NCBI RefSeq assembly: GCF_022811725.1
Contig: NZ_CP094527.1
Location: 5,146,001-5,210,000 of the forward strand
DNA: 64,000 bases
DNA from: Mucilaginibacter sp. SMC90
Lineage (GTDB): Bacteria; Bacteroidota; Bacteroidia; Sphingobacteriales; Sphingobacteriaceae
Direction: 5' to 3'
The notes under the pieces are model-generated. The model was given only the letters and a program-made list of their open reading frames with translations. It did no database searches and was not told the DNA's origin. Of the stretch, positions 34,380 through 42,463 are shown one piece after another. Position 1 is the stretch's first letter; each line of letters starts with the position of its first letter. The position numbers and the translations under genes are program-made.

Positions 34380-34811
34380 TTAGCCGTTTTTGATGGTTAA
34401 ACCTTCGTGTGCAACTTCAAGCGTTTCAATTGCCGCTTCGTTAGCGTCGGCCTTCAAATCGGCAGATTGGATCTTAACCGGAAAAGCATTTTTAACAGAC
34501 CAGGTAACTACCGGCTGATGCTCTTCATTAAGCAGGTTAATGGTAAGGTCCCGCCTATCTATCTGGTTGAGTTTAACGGTGTTCATCCAGTCATAAAACT
34601 CGTTATCATTAGCAAATGTGCCGCGTTTTAAGGTGATGTTACCGTACTTGCGCATGCCAGGCATCTTTACCTTATTATATTCTTTGCTGCTGCCTTCGCG
34701 GTATTCAATCACTTCCGTTTCTATCTGTAATCCGGTTACTTCGGTAAAACCGATGCGTGTGCCACCCCAGTCAACCTGGAAATGGAATTTGGGTAGAGGA
34801 TAATTTGCCAT
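34380..34811 (-). CDS. eCIS inner tube protein (main tube, Afp1-like), 143 aa
   Basis: A gp19-like tube protein begins PLPKFHFQVDWGGTRIGFTEVTGL and continues ITLKRGTFANDNEFYDWMNT. The shared pattern LTINLLNEEHQPVVTW also occurs in the 152-aa neighbour as LTVSLLNEEHDPLLTW. It stacks as hexamers to make the rigid tube that carries cargo. It starts 39 bases after the sheath gene ends and stops 3 bases before the second tube gene. Confidence 0.93.
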   Translation of the reverse strand: MANYPLPKFHFQVDWGGTRIGFTEVTGLQIETEVIEYREGSSKEYNKVKMPGMRKYGNITLKRGTFANDNEFYDWMNTVKLNQIDRRDLTINLLNEEHQPVVTWSVKNAFPVKIQSADLKADANEAAIETLEVAHEGLTIKNG

Positions 34812-34849
34812 TTTATTTATTTTAAAAGAAATTCAAAAATTTGATTTAA

Positions 34850-36838
34850 TTAACTCTCCTGCATTTTGTGCGAAAAGCGAAGGATAATGAACTCGGCAGG
34901 CCTTACTACAGCCATACCTATTTCTACTATCATGCGGCCTTCCAAAATATCAAGCGCGGTCATAGTTTCGTTGAGGCCAACGTTAACAAAAAACGCGTCT
35001 TCGGGTTTAGCGCCCTGAAGGGCACCGGCACGCCATTGCAGCGTTAAAAAGTTCTGGATCATTACCCTCACCTTTGTCCAGGTGTTGGCATCATTGTTCT
35101 CGAATACAAAAGGATAAGTAGCCTTTTTAACCGATTCTTCAACCATGATAAAGAAACGCCTAACCGGGATGTAACGCCATTCGTTATCATTACCGGTTAA
35201 GGTACGTGCGCCCCAAACCAAAGTACCCCGGCCTGCAAACGCCCTGATGGCGTTGATTGATTTGCCGGTAGCAGTAACGTTCATATCGTCCTGGTCACTG
35301 TTATCGATCTTTACAGCAGGGCCAATCACGTTATTAAGACTTACATTGGCCGGCGCTTTCCAAACACCGCGGGTGCCGTCAACATTGGCATAAACCCCGG
35401 CTATAGCCCCGGATGGTGGGATGGTACTCATTTTTAGCGTTATGGCTGAGTTAGTAGCGCCAAAAAATACGTTCCCCGAAAAAAGGGCCTGTTCGGCCAG
35501 GTTTTCGTAAAACAGTGCTCCATTTAGCAAACCGCCAAAAGCCGTAAGGATGGTGGCCACGGCATCACTCAATGCCTGTACAATTGAAAGTGCGCCGGCA
35601 GCGTCTTTGGTAAAATTATCTGCATTGGCAGCTATGCCTGCATAGTTGGAATTTGCTATCCATGGCGTATTATCCAGTGCCGAATAAACCGGTGTCGGAT
35701 TACGGCCTGCGGTAGTGTTGGCCGCTACCTTTGCATTTTTTTCGTAGGCTATCAGCTTGGTGATGGCAGCTTGAAGTTTTGCGTCTGTACTTAACGCATC
35801 TACATCTTTGCCATACAATGCGCCAACCGGTGCATCTTTAGCCTTTTTACCTGATGTAACTATCGCAGCCATTAAATCCAGATAGGCGGTTAACTGCACA
35901 TCGGGGGTTACGTTTTGTGCAATGTTATTGGCAAGTGTGGTTAATTTAGCCTTTACAGCATCGATGCCATTTACCCTCAACGCGGTTGCATCTGCAGCAG
36001 CGCTAAAAACAAAACCTATTACTTTATCAGTATCCTTTATAGCATTTTGCAGGTTAGTTACCAGTGCTTTTTCGTCGGTGCTTTTTGAAAAGCTATCGTA
36101 GTTAGTGATCTTAACCGAGGGCGAGGCATTATTCCAAAACTCCAACTGCCTGAAATCAACATTTACATCGTAGCTTGTTATAATCCAGGGGTAATAAGCT
36201 GCACCGTAGTTAAGGTTATTGATGCCGATAGAACTGCGGAAATTATCGATAGGCTTATTACTAACATCCTGCCTTTTATCGCCCTGCAATACGTCCAATA
36301 TCGAGAACCTATCCTGCATGGTTGCGCACAAGCCTAAAGCTTTGGTTTGCAAATTACTAAAGGCTACAAGGTCCGGATTGCCGGCCGCAATCAGCTCAAC
36401 TCCATCGGGAAACAGGATAAGCGTTGGTTCGTCTTCGGCTGTAAGCGTATCGATGCCTCCGGAAATCGGGGCGGCGCTTACTGCAGCCGAAAAATCTCCT
36501 ACCGAAACGATATAGCACGGACCGCCACCATTATCGAAGTATTGCCTGAGCGATACGTAAAGATGGAAACGCTTATCTGGTGCTACTGTCAGGATCTGAT
36601 TTGTAGCCGGATTAACAGTAACCTTTACGGTCGCAGGCGCATAACCTGCTCCAAACAAGCTTTCAAACTCCAGTAATGATTTTATACGGGTTGGCACATT
36701 CACCAACGATTTACCTTCAGGGGTCAGGGCAAAAGCCGTAAAACCAATAAAGGCGGGTATAGCGGTTTCAACCTGGGCAACTGATGGCGGAAACAGTGCA
36801 ATTTCCTGCACGTAAACTCCGGGTGTTTTATAAGCCAT
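34850..36838 (-). CDS. Contractile sheath protein with large insertion, 662 aa
   Basis: N-terminus AYKTPGVYVQEIALFPPSVAQVETAIPAFIG and C-terminus MIVEIGMAVVRPAEFIILRFSHKM match the shorter sheath gene upstream almost residue for residue. Between about residues 250 and 465 there is extra sequence, Ala/Asn/Thr-rich (NVTPDVQLTAYLD, KDAPVGALYGKD). The total is ~178 residues longer than the sister protein. In Afp/PVC particles different sheath paralogues build the bulk and the ends of the sheath. The insertion would project outward. Confidence 0.93.
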   Translation of the reverse strand: MAYKTPGVYVQEIALFPPSVAQVETAIPAFIGFTAFALTPEGKSLVNVPTRIKSLLEFESLFGAGYAPATVKVTVNPATNQILTVAPDKRFHLYVSLRQYFDNGGGPCYIVSVGDFSAAVSAAPISGGIDTLTAEDEPTLILFPDGVELIAAGNPDLVAFSNLQTKALGLCATMQDRFSILDVLQGDKRQDVSNKPIDNFRSSIGINNLNYGAAYYPWIITSYDVNVDFRQLEFWNNASPSVKITNYDSFSKSTDEKALVTNLQNAIKDTDKVIGFVFSAAADATALRVNGIDAVKAKLTTLANNIAQNVTPDVQLTAYLDLMAAIVTSGKKAKDAPVGALYGKDVDALSTDAKLQAAITKLIAYEKNAKVAANTTAGRNPTPVYSALDNTPWIANSNYAGIAANADNFTKDAAGALSIVQALSDAVATILTAFGGLLNGALFYENLAEQALFSGNVFFGATNSAITLKMSTIPPSGAIAGVYANVDGTRGVWKAPANVSLNNVIGPAVKIDNSDQDDMNVTATGKSINAIRAFAGRGTLVWGARTLTGNDNEWRYIPVRRFFIMVEESVKKATYPFVFENNDANTWTKVRVMIQNFLTLQWRAGALQGAKPEDAFFVNVGLNETMTALDILEGRMIVEIGMAVVRPAEFIILRFSHKMQES

Positions 36839-36849
36839 GACTAATTGAT

Positions 36850-38304
36850 TTAAGATTGAACCATTTTATGACTGAAACGCAGGATAATGAACTCGGCCGG
36901 ACGAACCACAGCCATGCCCACCTCAACAATGAGCCTGCCTTCCAGGATATCCAGGGAGGTCATGGTTTCACCCAGGCCAACATGAACAAAGAAGGCATCC
37001 TCCGGCTTAGCGCCCTGTAGGGCACCCGCACGCCATTGCAGTATTAAGAAATTGGCTATCATACCGCGTACCTTTGCCCAGGTATTACCATCATTAGGCT
37101 CAAATACAAACGGCTGGGTTGAGTTTTTAACCGATTCCTCAACCATGTTAAAGAAACGCCTTACAGATATATAACGCCATTCGTTATCATTACCCGCCAG
37201 CGTACGGGCTCCCCAAACCAATACACCTTTACCCGAAAATGCCCTTATAGCATTTACAGATTTACCGGTGCTGGTAACGTTCATATCTTCCTGGTCGGCG
37301 TCATCAATTTTAACCATTGGGGCTACCACCAGGTTAAGGCTCACATTTGCCGGCGCTTTCCAAACGCCGCGGGTATTATCAACAGATGCATACACACCTG
37401 CTATTGCCGCAGCCGGAGGCAAAATAACCGAGAACAAGTTGGTTTGTTGTGTAATATAATTGTACAGATCGCTGTTTATATGATAGATAGAATTAGCGGT
37501 ATTGGTATCATCCCGCAGTACGGCAGTAGCCGGAAAATCTGTTGTTGTAACGCCGGTTCCTGAAACAATCAATTGTTTGCTTTCGTTGCTAAAATAATTG
37601 ATGCTGGTTTGTAACCAAGGATAATACGCAGCGCCATAGCTAAGGTTATTAACGCCGATAGCGGTACGGAAAGTAGTTGCGATATCGCCGAATGCTTTTT
37701 TTCCTTTATCGGCAACAGCCACATAAGGGTCAATAAGCACTACCCTATCCTGCAAAAATGCAGCCTGCGCCAATGCCGCGGTATATAGGCCGTAGTAATC
37801 TGCAGCAACAGTAAGGGTTACAGCATCGGTAAACAGCAAAATGGTAGGCTCGTCTTCTTTTTGAACTGCGGCAAGCGCATTAGTAAGCAGCGCTTTATCC
37901 ACGTTAACAGCCGCACCGGTTTGACCTGCCGACACGATATAACACGGGCCGCCGCCATTGGCAAAATAAAGCTGCAGGCAGTAATACATCCTGAATTTCA
38001 GGGTTGCATAAGGGTCATCAATGGCAGCATCAAATGAAAATACACCGGCTGCTTTTTTGATCTTGATACCTGTTGGCGTTCCTGTGGTAGTAAACAACGT
38101 ATTTTCAGCAAAACCAAAGATCTGCTCGTACTCTTTAAGCGATTTGATCCTGACAGGGCTGTATTGCAGCGACGCCCCGTTGTAGCTAATGTTTTGTGTG
38201 TAGCCGATAAAGGCCGGGATAGCCGTTTCAACCTCGGCTACCGATGGAGGTAGGAGCGGAATTTCTTCCACGTAAACACCCGGAGTTTTGTATGTTGTTG
38301 CCAT
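36850..38304 (-). CDS. Contractile sheath protein, 484 aa
   Basis: A phage tail sheath-like protein starting TTYKTPGVYVEEIPLLPPSVAEVETAIPAFIGYT, with the conserved C-terminal contractile core (RGVWKAPANVSLNLVV, LVWGARTLAGNDNEWRYI, RRFFNMVEES, LQWRAGALQGAKPEDAFFV). The length is standard. It precedes the longer sheath gene by 11 bases. The two probably arose by duplication, with the C-terminal ~180 residues least diverged. Confidence 0.95.
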   Translation of the reverse strand: MATTYKTPGVYVEEIPLLPPSVAEVETAIPAFIGYTQNISYNGASLQYSPVRIKSLKEYEQIFGFAENTLFTTTGTPTGIKIKKAAGVFSFDAAIDDPYATLKFRMYYCLQLYFANGGGPCYIVSAGQTGAAVNVDKALLTNALAAVQKEDEPTILLFTDAVTLTVAADYYGLYTAALAQAAFLQDRVVLIDPYVAVADKGKKAFGDIATTFRTAIGVNNLSYGAAYYPWLQTSINYFSNESKQLIVSGTGVTTTDFPATAVLRDDTNTANSIYHINSDLYNYITQQTNLFSVILPPAAAIAGVYASVDNTRGVWKAPANVSLNLVVAPMVKIDDADQEDMNVTSTGKSVNAIRAFSGKGVLVWGARTLAGNDNEWRYISVRRFFNMVEESVKNSTQPFVFEPNDGNTWAKVRGMIANFLILQWRAGALQGAKPEDAFFVHVGLGETMTSLDILEGRLIVEVGMAVVRPAEFIILRFSHKMVQS

Positions 38305-38322
38305 GTTACTGTTTTTTACTTC

Positions 38323-39507
38323 CTAAAAAAATATATCTGAAAAAATCTGGTTGGTTTCTGGTTTTATAAGCGACGCCGTTGCGTTTGGCAGATCGACAGT
38401 AGTTGGATTATTATTTTTGTCCTTTACCTTCACAGTTATAAATCCCTGTTTTGTAAGAGGCAGGGCACTATCGCTTACTGATGCAGCTCCAAAAGTTTTA
38501 CCTATATATCGCCAGTAAGTTGCCCGGTTTTTAAACCGCAGGCTAAACACCGGCGCTTTCAGTGTTGTATCTGCCTGTAAAAGATTATATACCGCATTAC
38601 TTGTTTTTACACAGATATCAATAAAAGCCCAGGCTGATGCATCTGTACTGTAATAAAACGGAAAATCATCAGTGTAACCGGTATCGGCCAGGTGGGCAGT
38701 GTATAAACCTTCGGGCAAACTACCCATATCTGCCTTTACAATATTTAACGGGCCCGTTTCTAAACTGGTGATCAGGTTTATCACGTTGCCCTGCCTGTCT
38801 TTTATCGTAAGTGCCGGGGTTTTACCCGCCACAGTCACCTGGTAGGTAAACACGCGCCCGCATTGGCGGATCAGATCGGCACTGCCGGCATAACTTAGCG
38901 GTTTACCGCCTACAAGTGCGTCAGTGATCCAGTTACCGGCGGGTGTTGCAGCAGCAGCCGGATCAAGGTTATTTTTTTGCTGAGCGATGAACAACTTAGT
39001 TGGTGCGGCCTGGTTATCAACCAGCATATCTCCCGGGTAATAGTCAGTTGCTGCTTTATACACATTAGGCGTAGCCGTTAAAAAAGGAGCCACTCGCGGT
39101 GATAACGATGGATCATTGGTGAAAAAATACACCATTCCATCAGGCGCTTTCAATGGCAACGAACTATAATTGGCAAAAAGCCCATCATTAATGGCTACAC
39201 TGAAACTAAATACCGTGTTATCTGCCGGTACAATTTGTGGTTGCTCTTTAGTGCCGTTTAACGTGTATGGAATACCGGTAATGATGCCGGTTTCCGTTTG
39301 CTTACAAACCACATGCAAGCCTGCAAATTTTGCCCGGGTGGCCCTGGTAGGTACTACACTCATGAAACTGCCTATATCGTAACGCTCCAGCATAGCCAGG
39401 CGCGCATCGGCACTAAGCGTGTCAAATATCGTGGCACCGTCATCAAGATGATAATGATGACTGATGGCAATCTCAAATAGCGTTTCGTAGTTCAGGTCAA
39501 GTACCAT
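38323..39507 (-). CDS. eCIS-associated protein of unknown function, possible sugar-binding motif, 394 aa
   Basis: I do not recognise a named family, although a gene here, between cap and sheath, recurs in Bacteroidota eCIS clusters as I remember them. It is soluble, with no signal peptide. It reads as beta-rich: an N-terminal ~140 residues (YETLFEIAISHHYHLDDG, then MLERYDIGSFM), a short segment at about 150-193 (YKAATDYYPGDMLVDN, then LFIAQQKNN, then PAGNW) that resembles small carbohydrate-binding type 5/12 domains, and a further beta region ending KPETNQIFSDIFF. It starts 40 bases after the cap gene. Baseplate accessory or surface-exposed part are both possible. Confidence 0.6.
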   Translation of the reverse strand: MVLDLNYETLFEIAISHHYHLDDGATIFDTLSADARLAMLERYDIGSFMSVVPTRATRAKFAGLHVVCKQTETGIITGIPYTLNGTKEQPQIVPADNTVFSFSVAINDGLFANYSSLPLKAPDGMVYFFTNDPSLSPRVAPFLTATPNVYKAATDYYPGDMLVDNQAAPTKLFIAQQKNNLDPAAAATPAGNWITDALVGGKPLSYAGSADLIRQCGRVFTYQVTVAGKTPALTIKDRQGNVINLITSLETGPLNIVKADMGSLPEGLYTAHLADTGYTDDFPFYYSTDASAWAFIDICVKTSNAVYNLLQADTTLKAPVFSLRFKNRATYWRYIGKTFGAASVSDSALPLTKQGFITVKVKDKNNNPTTVDLPNATASLIKPETNQIFSDIFF

Positions 39508-39547
39508 CGGGTTTATAATTTATTGGTTAAATCGCCCGCACTAATCT

Positions 39548-40132
39548 TTAACTCAGTTTATCTGTCAGTTCTATCTTTTTAATAATGCCACGTGTTTCGG
39601 TAACATTATCACGTAATATTTCAACCAGTCTTACGCGGTATAGTACATAAGGAAATTGTTTACCGCCCAGCGTACTCCACAGGTAATTTGCCTGCTCAAA
39701 TGTTGGCGAGTAGATATCAAGTATGAGGCGAAAATCGCCAAGGCCAACTTTTGTGGTCGGACTATTTTGAGTTGTAAAGGTGTTCTTCCCCTGAAAAAAC
39801 TCGACAATGTGTGACAGGAAGATCAACGATTTTTCATACGAAGAATAAAGACAGGCCGAAAACAAAACATACAGGTTAAGATACATAGGTGCGTTGCGAT
39901 AATTGATATCATCACCATTACGCACATAATTGGGCATATTTTTCATTGTGAACTCTTCGGATAAGTTTACCAGTGTTACCAGGATATTTTCCAGCCCTTT
40001 GATCTCATCATCGCTCAGATGAGCCACATTTTTAAGTTGGGTAAAAGTTGAACTGAGCCCGCTGTTTCCATCGGTTGTTTTGAGATAGTTGTTCAACTGC
40101 TCAGTTAAAAAACTTAAAGTCTGGTAAATCAT
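39548..40132 (-). CDS. DUF4255 cap/terminator protein (Afp16-like), 194 aa
   Basis: The start MIYQTLSFLTEQLNNYL at 40132 matches the usual DUF4255 N-terminus; an upstream ATG at 40195 adds 21 residues unlike the family and would overlap the candidate promoter. The core contains NLSEEFTMKN, NAPMYLNLYVLFSACLYSSYEKSL and SLIFLSHIVEFFQGKN. In eCIS this family caps the tube and sheath end. It is the first gene of the operon. Confidence 0.9.
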   Translation of the reverse strand: MIYQTLSFLTEQLNNYLKTTDGNSGLSSTFTQLKNVAHLSDDEIKGLENILVTLVNLSEEFTMKNMPNYVRNGDDINYRNAPMYLNLYVLFSACLYSSYEKSLIFLSHIVEFFQGKNTFTTQNSPTTKVGLGDFRLILDIYSPTFEQANYLWSTLGGKQFPYVLYRVRLVEILRDNVTETRGIIKKIELTDKLS

Positions 40133-40182
40133 GATAATTAGATGTTTATAGGTTTGTTGCAGTTTGGCTGCTGATGTTATAC

Positions 40183-40216
40183 CAAAGTTGGGCATCAGGG
40201 TTTAGTAACATGCAAG
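40183..40216 (-). promoter_or_regulatory. Candidate promoter of the eCIS operon
   Basis: On the minus strand a TTG at 40215-40213 is followed after 22 bases by CAACTTTG at 40190-40183, one base from the Bacteroidota -7 element TAnnTTTG. The spacing fits the reported TTG-N17-23-TAnnTTTG pattern. Transcription would start near 40176, giving a leader of about 44 bases before the DUF4255 ATG. Confidence 0.35.
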
Positions 40217-40236
40217 TGCACGCACGGTAATTACAG

Positions 40237-40271
40237 CGTATTTCTACGTAATTGACACACGTATAAATACG
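40237..40271. promoter_or_regulatory. Inverted repeat upstream of the eCIS promoter
   Basis: CGTATTTCTACGT (40237-40249) and ACGTATAAATACG (40259-40271) pair over 13 bp with one mismatch. The position, 20-55 bases upstream of the -33 candidate, suits a regulator of the eCIS operon. No other promoter-like feature was found in 40272-40454. Confidence 0.4.
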
Positions 40272-40454
40272 TGGTAATGAATAGGTTAAAAAGACATAAA
40301 ACCTTTAAATTCTGCAAAAAAAAGCTTTTACCACCTGGCTCCGCGGAGTTAAAAAGATCGTGCCATGCATTTTGCACAGTTTAGGTGCCGTCGGGTTAAA
40401 GGCTAAATCAAATAAAACATATCTATTTGATGTTCAAACAAATATCTCAAAATC

Positions 40455-40506
40455 AAGATACTACTATCCTAAAGGATACCGGTATCCTTTAGGATAGTAG
40501 TATCTT
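40455..40506. promoter_or_regulatory. Perfect 52-bp palindrome, probable repressor operator of azoR
   Basis: Arms of 26 bp (40455-40480 and 40481-40506) are exact reverse complements with no spacer. Each arm contains a smaller dyad TATCCT-NN-AGGATA (40465-40478 and 40483-40496), so the site offers two tandem half-dyads 18 bp apart. MarR/DUF24 (HxlR) repressors that control azoreductases in other bacteria bind dyads of this type; the link here is inference. It ends 45 bases upstream of the azoR start codon. Confidence 0.7.
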
Positions 40507-40524
40507 TTTGATAGTTAGGTGCGA

Positions 40525-40532
40525 TAGCTTTG
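40525..40532 (+). promoter_or_regulatory. -7 element of azoR promoter (candidate)
   Basis: TAGCTTTG fits TAnnTTTG exactly. A TTG at the proper distance (17-23 bases) is not present; the nearest is 14 bases upstream (40508-40510). The -33 region would lie in or at the edge of the palindrome, as expected for repression by steric block. Confidence 0.45.
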
Positions 40533-40551
40533 CATTACAAAATATAGAGCA

Positions 40552-41148
40552 ATGAAAATATTACATCTAATCAGCAGCCCGCAGGGCGAAGCATCATTCA
40601 GCGTAAAATTAGGCAATGCCATTGTTAATGAATTACAATCGGCACACCCGGATAATACTTTAACCACCCACGATCTAACAGCTACTCCGTTCCCGCATTT
40701 GGAAGAAGCGCATCTTACCTCTTTTTACACTCCCGAAGAAAAGAGGACACCGGAGCTTGTTGAAGCTGTTAAACACTCGGACCAGGCTATTGCCGAATTG
40801 ATGGGCGCTGATGCCATAGTTATAGATACGCCAATGTATAACTTTAGCATCCCATCAACTTTAAAAACATGGATAGATCATATTGCCCGTGCAGGCAAAA
40901 CTTTCAGCTACGGCGAAAAAGGCCCGGAAGGCTTGGTAAAAAACAAAAAAGTATATCTGGCCATTTCTTCGGGAGGCGTTTACTCTGAAGGTTTTATGAA
41001 AGCCTATGACTTTACTGAGCCTTATTTAAGGACAGTTTTAGGTTTCATGGGTATGACAGATATCAAAACCTTCAGGGTTGAAGGTGTTAAAATGCCCGGA
41101 TTACAGGAAACAGCTTTAGATAAAGCGATACAGGCTATCGAACTTTAA
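40552..41148 (+). CDS. azoR: FMN-dependent NADH-azoreductase (AzoR family), 198 aa
   Basis: A flavodoxin-like NAD(P)H:quinone/azo oxidoreductase. MKILHLISSPQGEASFSVKLGNAI holds the FMN-phosphate loop, VIDTPMYNFSIPSTLKTWIDHI the conserved P-M-Y-N-F motif that contacts FMN, and ISSGGVYSEG the second FMN loop. The length is standard. AzoR enzymes reduce quinones and azo compounds with NADH in the cytoplasm and are usually induced by electrophiles. The large palindrome upstream is consistent with such control. It is monocistronic, with its own terminator and a convergent neighbour. Confidence 0.92.
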   Translation: MKILHLISSPQGEASFSVKLGNAIVNELQSAHPDNTLTTHDLTATPFPHLEEAHLTSFYTPEEKRTPELVEAVKHSDQAIAELMGADAIVIDTPMYNFSIPSTLKTWIDHIARAGKTFSYGEKGPEGLVKNKKVYLAISSGGVYSEGFMKAYDFTEPYLRTVLGFMGMTDIKTFRVEGVKMPGLQETALDKAIQAIEL

Positions 41149-41152
41149 CAAA

Positions 41153-41191
41153 ACAAGCAAGGGAGGTTTAACCTCCCTTTCTTGTTTTTTT
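41153..41191 (+). terminator. Rho-independent terminator of azoR
   Basis: A strong stem around GGGAGGT (41161-41167) and ACCTCCC (41171-41177), extended outward by AAG/CTT-type pairs, is followed by a T-rich tract (41182-41191). The gene at 41195 ends against it, so it may work in both directions. Confidence 0.85.
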
Positions 41192-41194
41192 AAC

Positions 41195-42310
41195 TTAAAT
41201 CTTTACAGTAAAGGTATCTGTTAATACCGATACATCTTTATCTGCTGTGGTATAATACTCACCGGTAAGGATAAGCCCTTTGTTATTTCGCTCAATAGCG
41301 ATCTTCAAGAAGCCATGTTTGGTATCGCAGCTATTTTCAAGGCTCACACCGTCAAACCGCGGCTCTTCCGCCGTAAAGCCTTCATTATCCATTAAAGCAA
41401 CAGGATGCAATTCATCAAAGCCTCCTGTGCCTGCAACTATATAAGGCATTACAGTTAAATCATCATATTGCTTACTGAAACGCTGATAATTATGTACGTG
41501 ACCGCTAAAAACAATATCGGGCCTGATACCGATTTCATCAAAAACCCCTTCCAGGAAATCGATCATCGGCAAACTGGCCCCATGATTAATATCTGCCGAA
41601 TATGGCGCGTGATGCATGCAAAGAATAATAGCTTTATCAGGACGTTGCACATCTGCAGATCTTAGTTCTTCCATAAACCAATCGCGCTGCTCCCGGGTGA
41701 CAACACCATATTTGGGAACGTTGGTGTGCAAGCCAATAATTGTAGCAAGTGGCGTATCCATTGTCCAGTAAATATTGGGCTGCGGCATGCTTTTGCGGTC
41801 TATTTTACGGCTCAGCATTACAGGGCGCGAAACGGTATCACAAAATACGGTTGTAAACGCATCAAGGCTTTGATATGGCATCGCAGCTGCAGGGTTTACA
41901 TCACTATCATGGTTTCCTGCTATTGCGAAGATTGGTCCGGGGTACAGACTGTAGGGTTCAAAAAACTGATCATAATAGTTTTGGGCCTCACCATAGCTGT
42001 AAACAACATCACCTAAGTGGTACAAAAACTTAGGCTTATCGGCACCCGAAAAAGTTTTGTATTGTGCGGCCATCAAACCTGCTATTCGCTTTTGCGACCC
42101 GGGGTTACGGATACTGCCGGTATCCCCCACCATATGGAAAACCATTTTATCATCGGTAATATCCGGCACCACATCATGTACCGATAAATGATAGGGATAT
42201 GTACCTGATGGTTCGGGCAGCGGCTGAAATTTATAGCTATCATCCGGCTGATGTTTCTTGATAACCGGCGTGGTGTGTTTTAATGAAGAAATTAAAGCCA
42301 TCTGCTCCAT
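41195..42310 (-). CDS. Calcineurin-like metallophosphoesterase, 371 aa
   Basis: The full set of binuclear metal motifs is present: MVGDTG, FLYHLGDVVYSYGE, FAIAGNHDSD, ILCMHHAPYS and VFSGHVHNYQRF (D-x, GD, GNHD/E, H, GHxH). The GHVHNYQR ending resembles purple acid phosphatase-like enzymes. No signal peptide is visible, so it is probably cytoplasmic. The substrate cannot be assigned. It is convergent with azoR and divergent from the lipoprotein gene. Confidence 0.88.
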   Translation of the reverse strand: MEQMALISSLKHTTPVIKKHQPDDSYKFQPLPEPSGTYPYHLSVHDVVPDITDDKMVFHMVGDTGSIRNPGSQKRIAGLMAAQYKTFSGADKPKFLYHLGDVVYSYGEAQNYYDQFFEPYSLYPGPIFAIAGNHDSDVNPAAAMPYQSLDAFTTVFCDTVSRPVMLSRKIDRKSMPQPNIYWTMDTPLATIIGLHTNVPKYGVVTREQRDWFMEELRSADVQRPDKAIILCMHHAPYSADINHGASLPMIDFLEGVFDEIGIRPDIVFSGHVHNYQRFSKQYDDLTVMPYIVAGTGGFDELHPVALMDNEGFTAEEPRFDGVSLENSCDTKHGFLKIAIERNNKGLILTGEYYTTADKDVSVLTDTFTVKI

Positions 42311-42431
42311 ATACCGGCAAAATTACGCAAACTAATATTAAGACAGGGTTAAATTGGCACATGACTACCGTAAAACGGCTTTAAATCAGGTCATTAACTT
42401 TAAAAACAAAGTTTAATAACCTGATGACAAG

Positions 42432-42459
42432 TTGATAGCAAATGAAGTGCTTAAATTTG
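42432..42459 (+). promoter_or_regulatory. Candidate promoter of the lipoprotein gene
   Basis: TTG at 42432-42434, 17 bases, then TAAATTTG at 42452-42459 fits TTG-N17-23-TAnnTTTG exactly. The ATG follows only 4 bases later, so transcripts would be leaderless or nearly so. Confidence 0.4.
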
Positions 42460-42463
42460 CCGC

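Noticed and set aside
11865..40132. Prophage or type VI secretion interpretation of the tail-like cluster
   Set aside because: No capsid, terminase, portal, integrase or lysis genes, and no TssJLM membrane complex. DUF4255, DUF5908, DUF4157 and the AAA+ ATPase are eCIS markers.
40133..40195. Upstream ATG at 40195 for the DUF4255 gene
   Set aside because: It adds residues before the conserved MIY-TLSF start and overlaps the candidate promoter.
40311..40400. Sigma-54 promoter ahead of the eCIS or azoR genes
   Set aside because: TGGCAC occurs on the minus strand but TTGC is not at the -12 distance (GG-N10-GC fails). Other TGGCA sites I checked in the intergenic gaps also fail.
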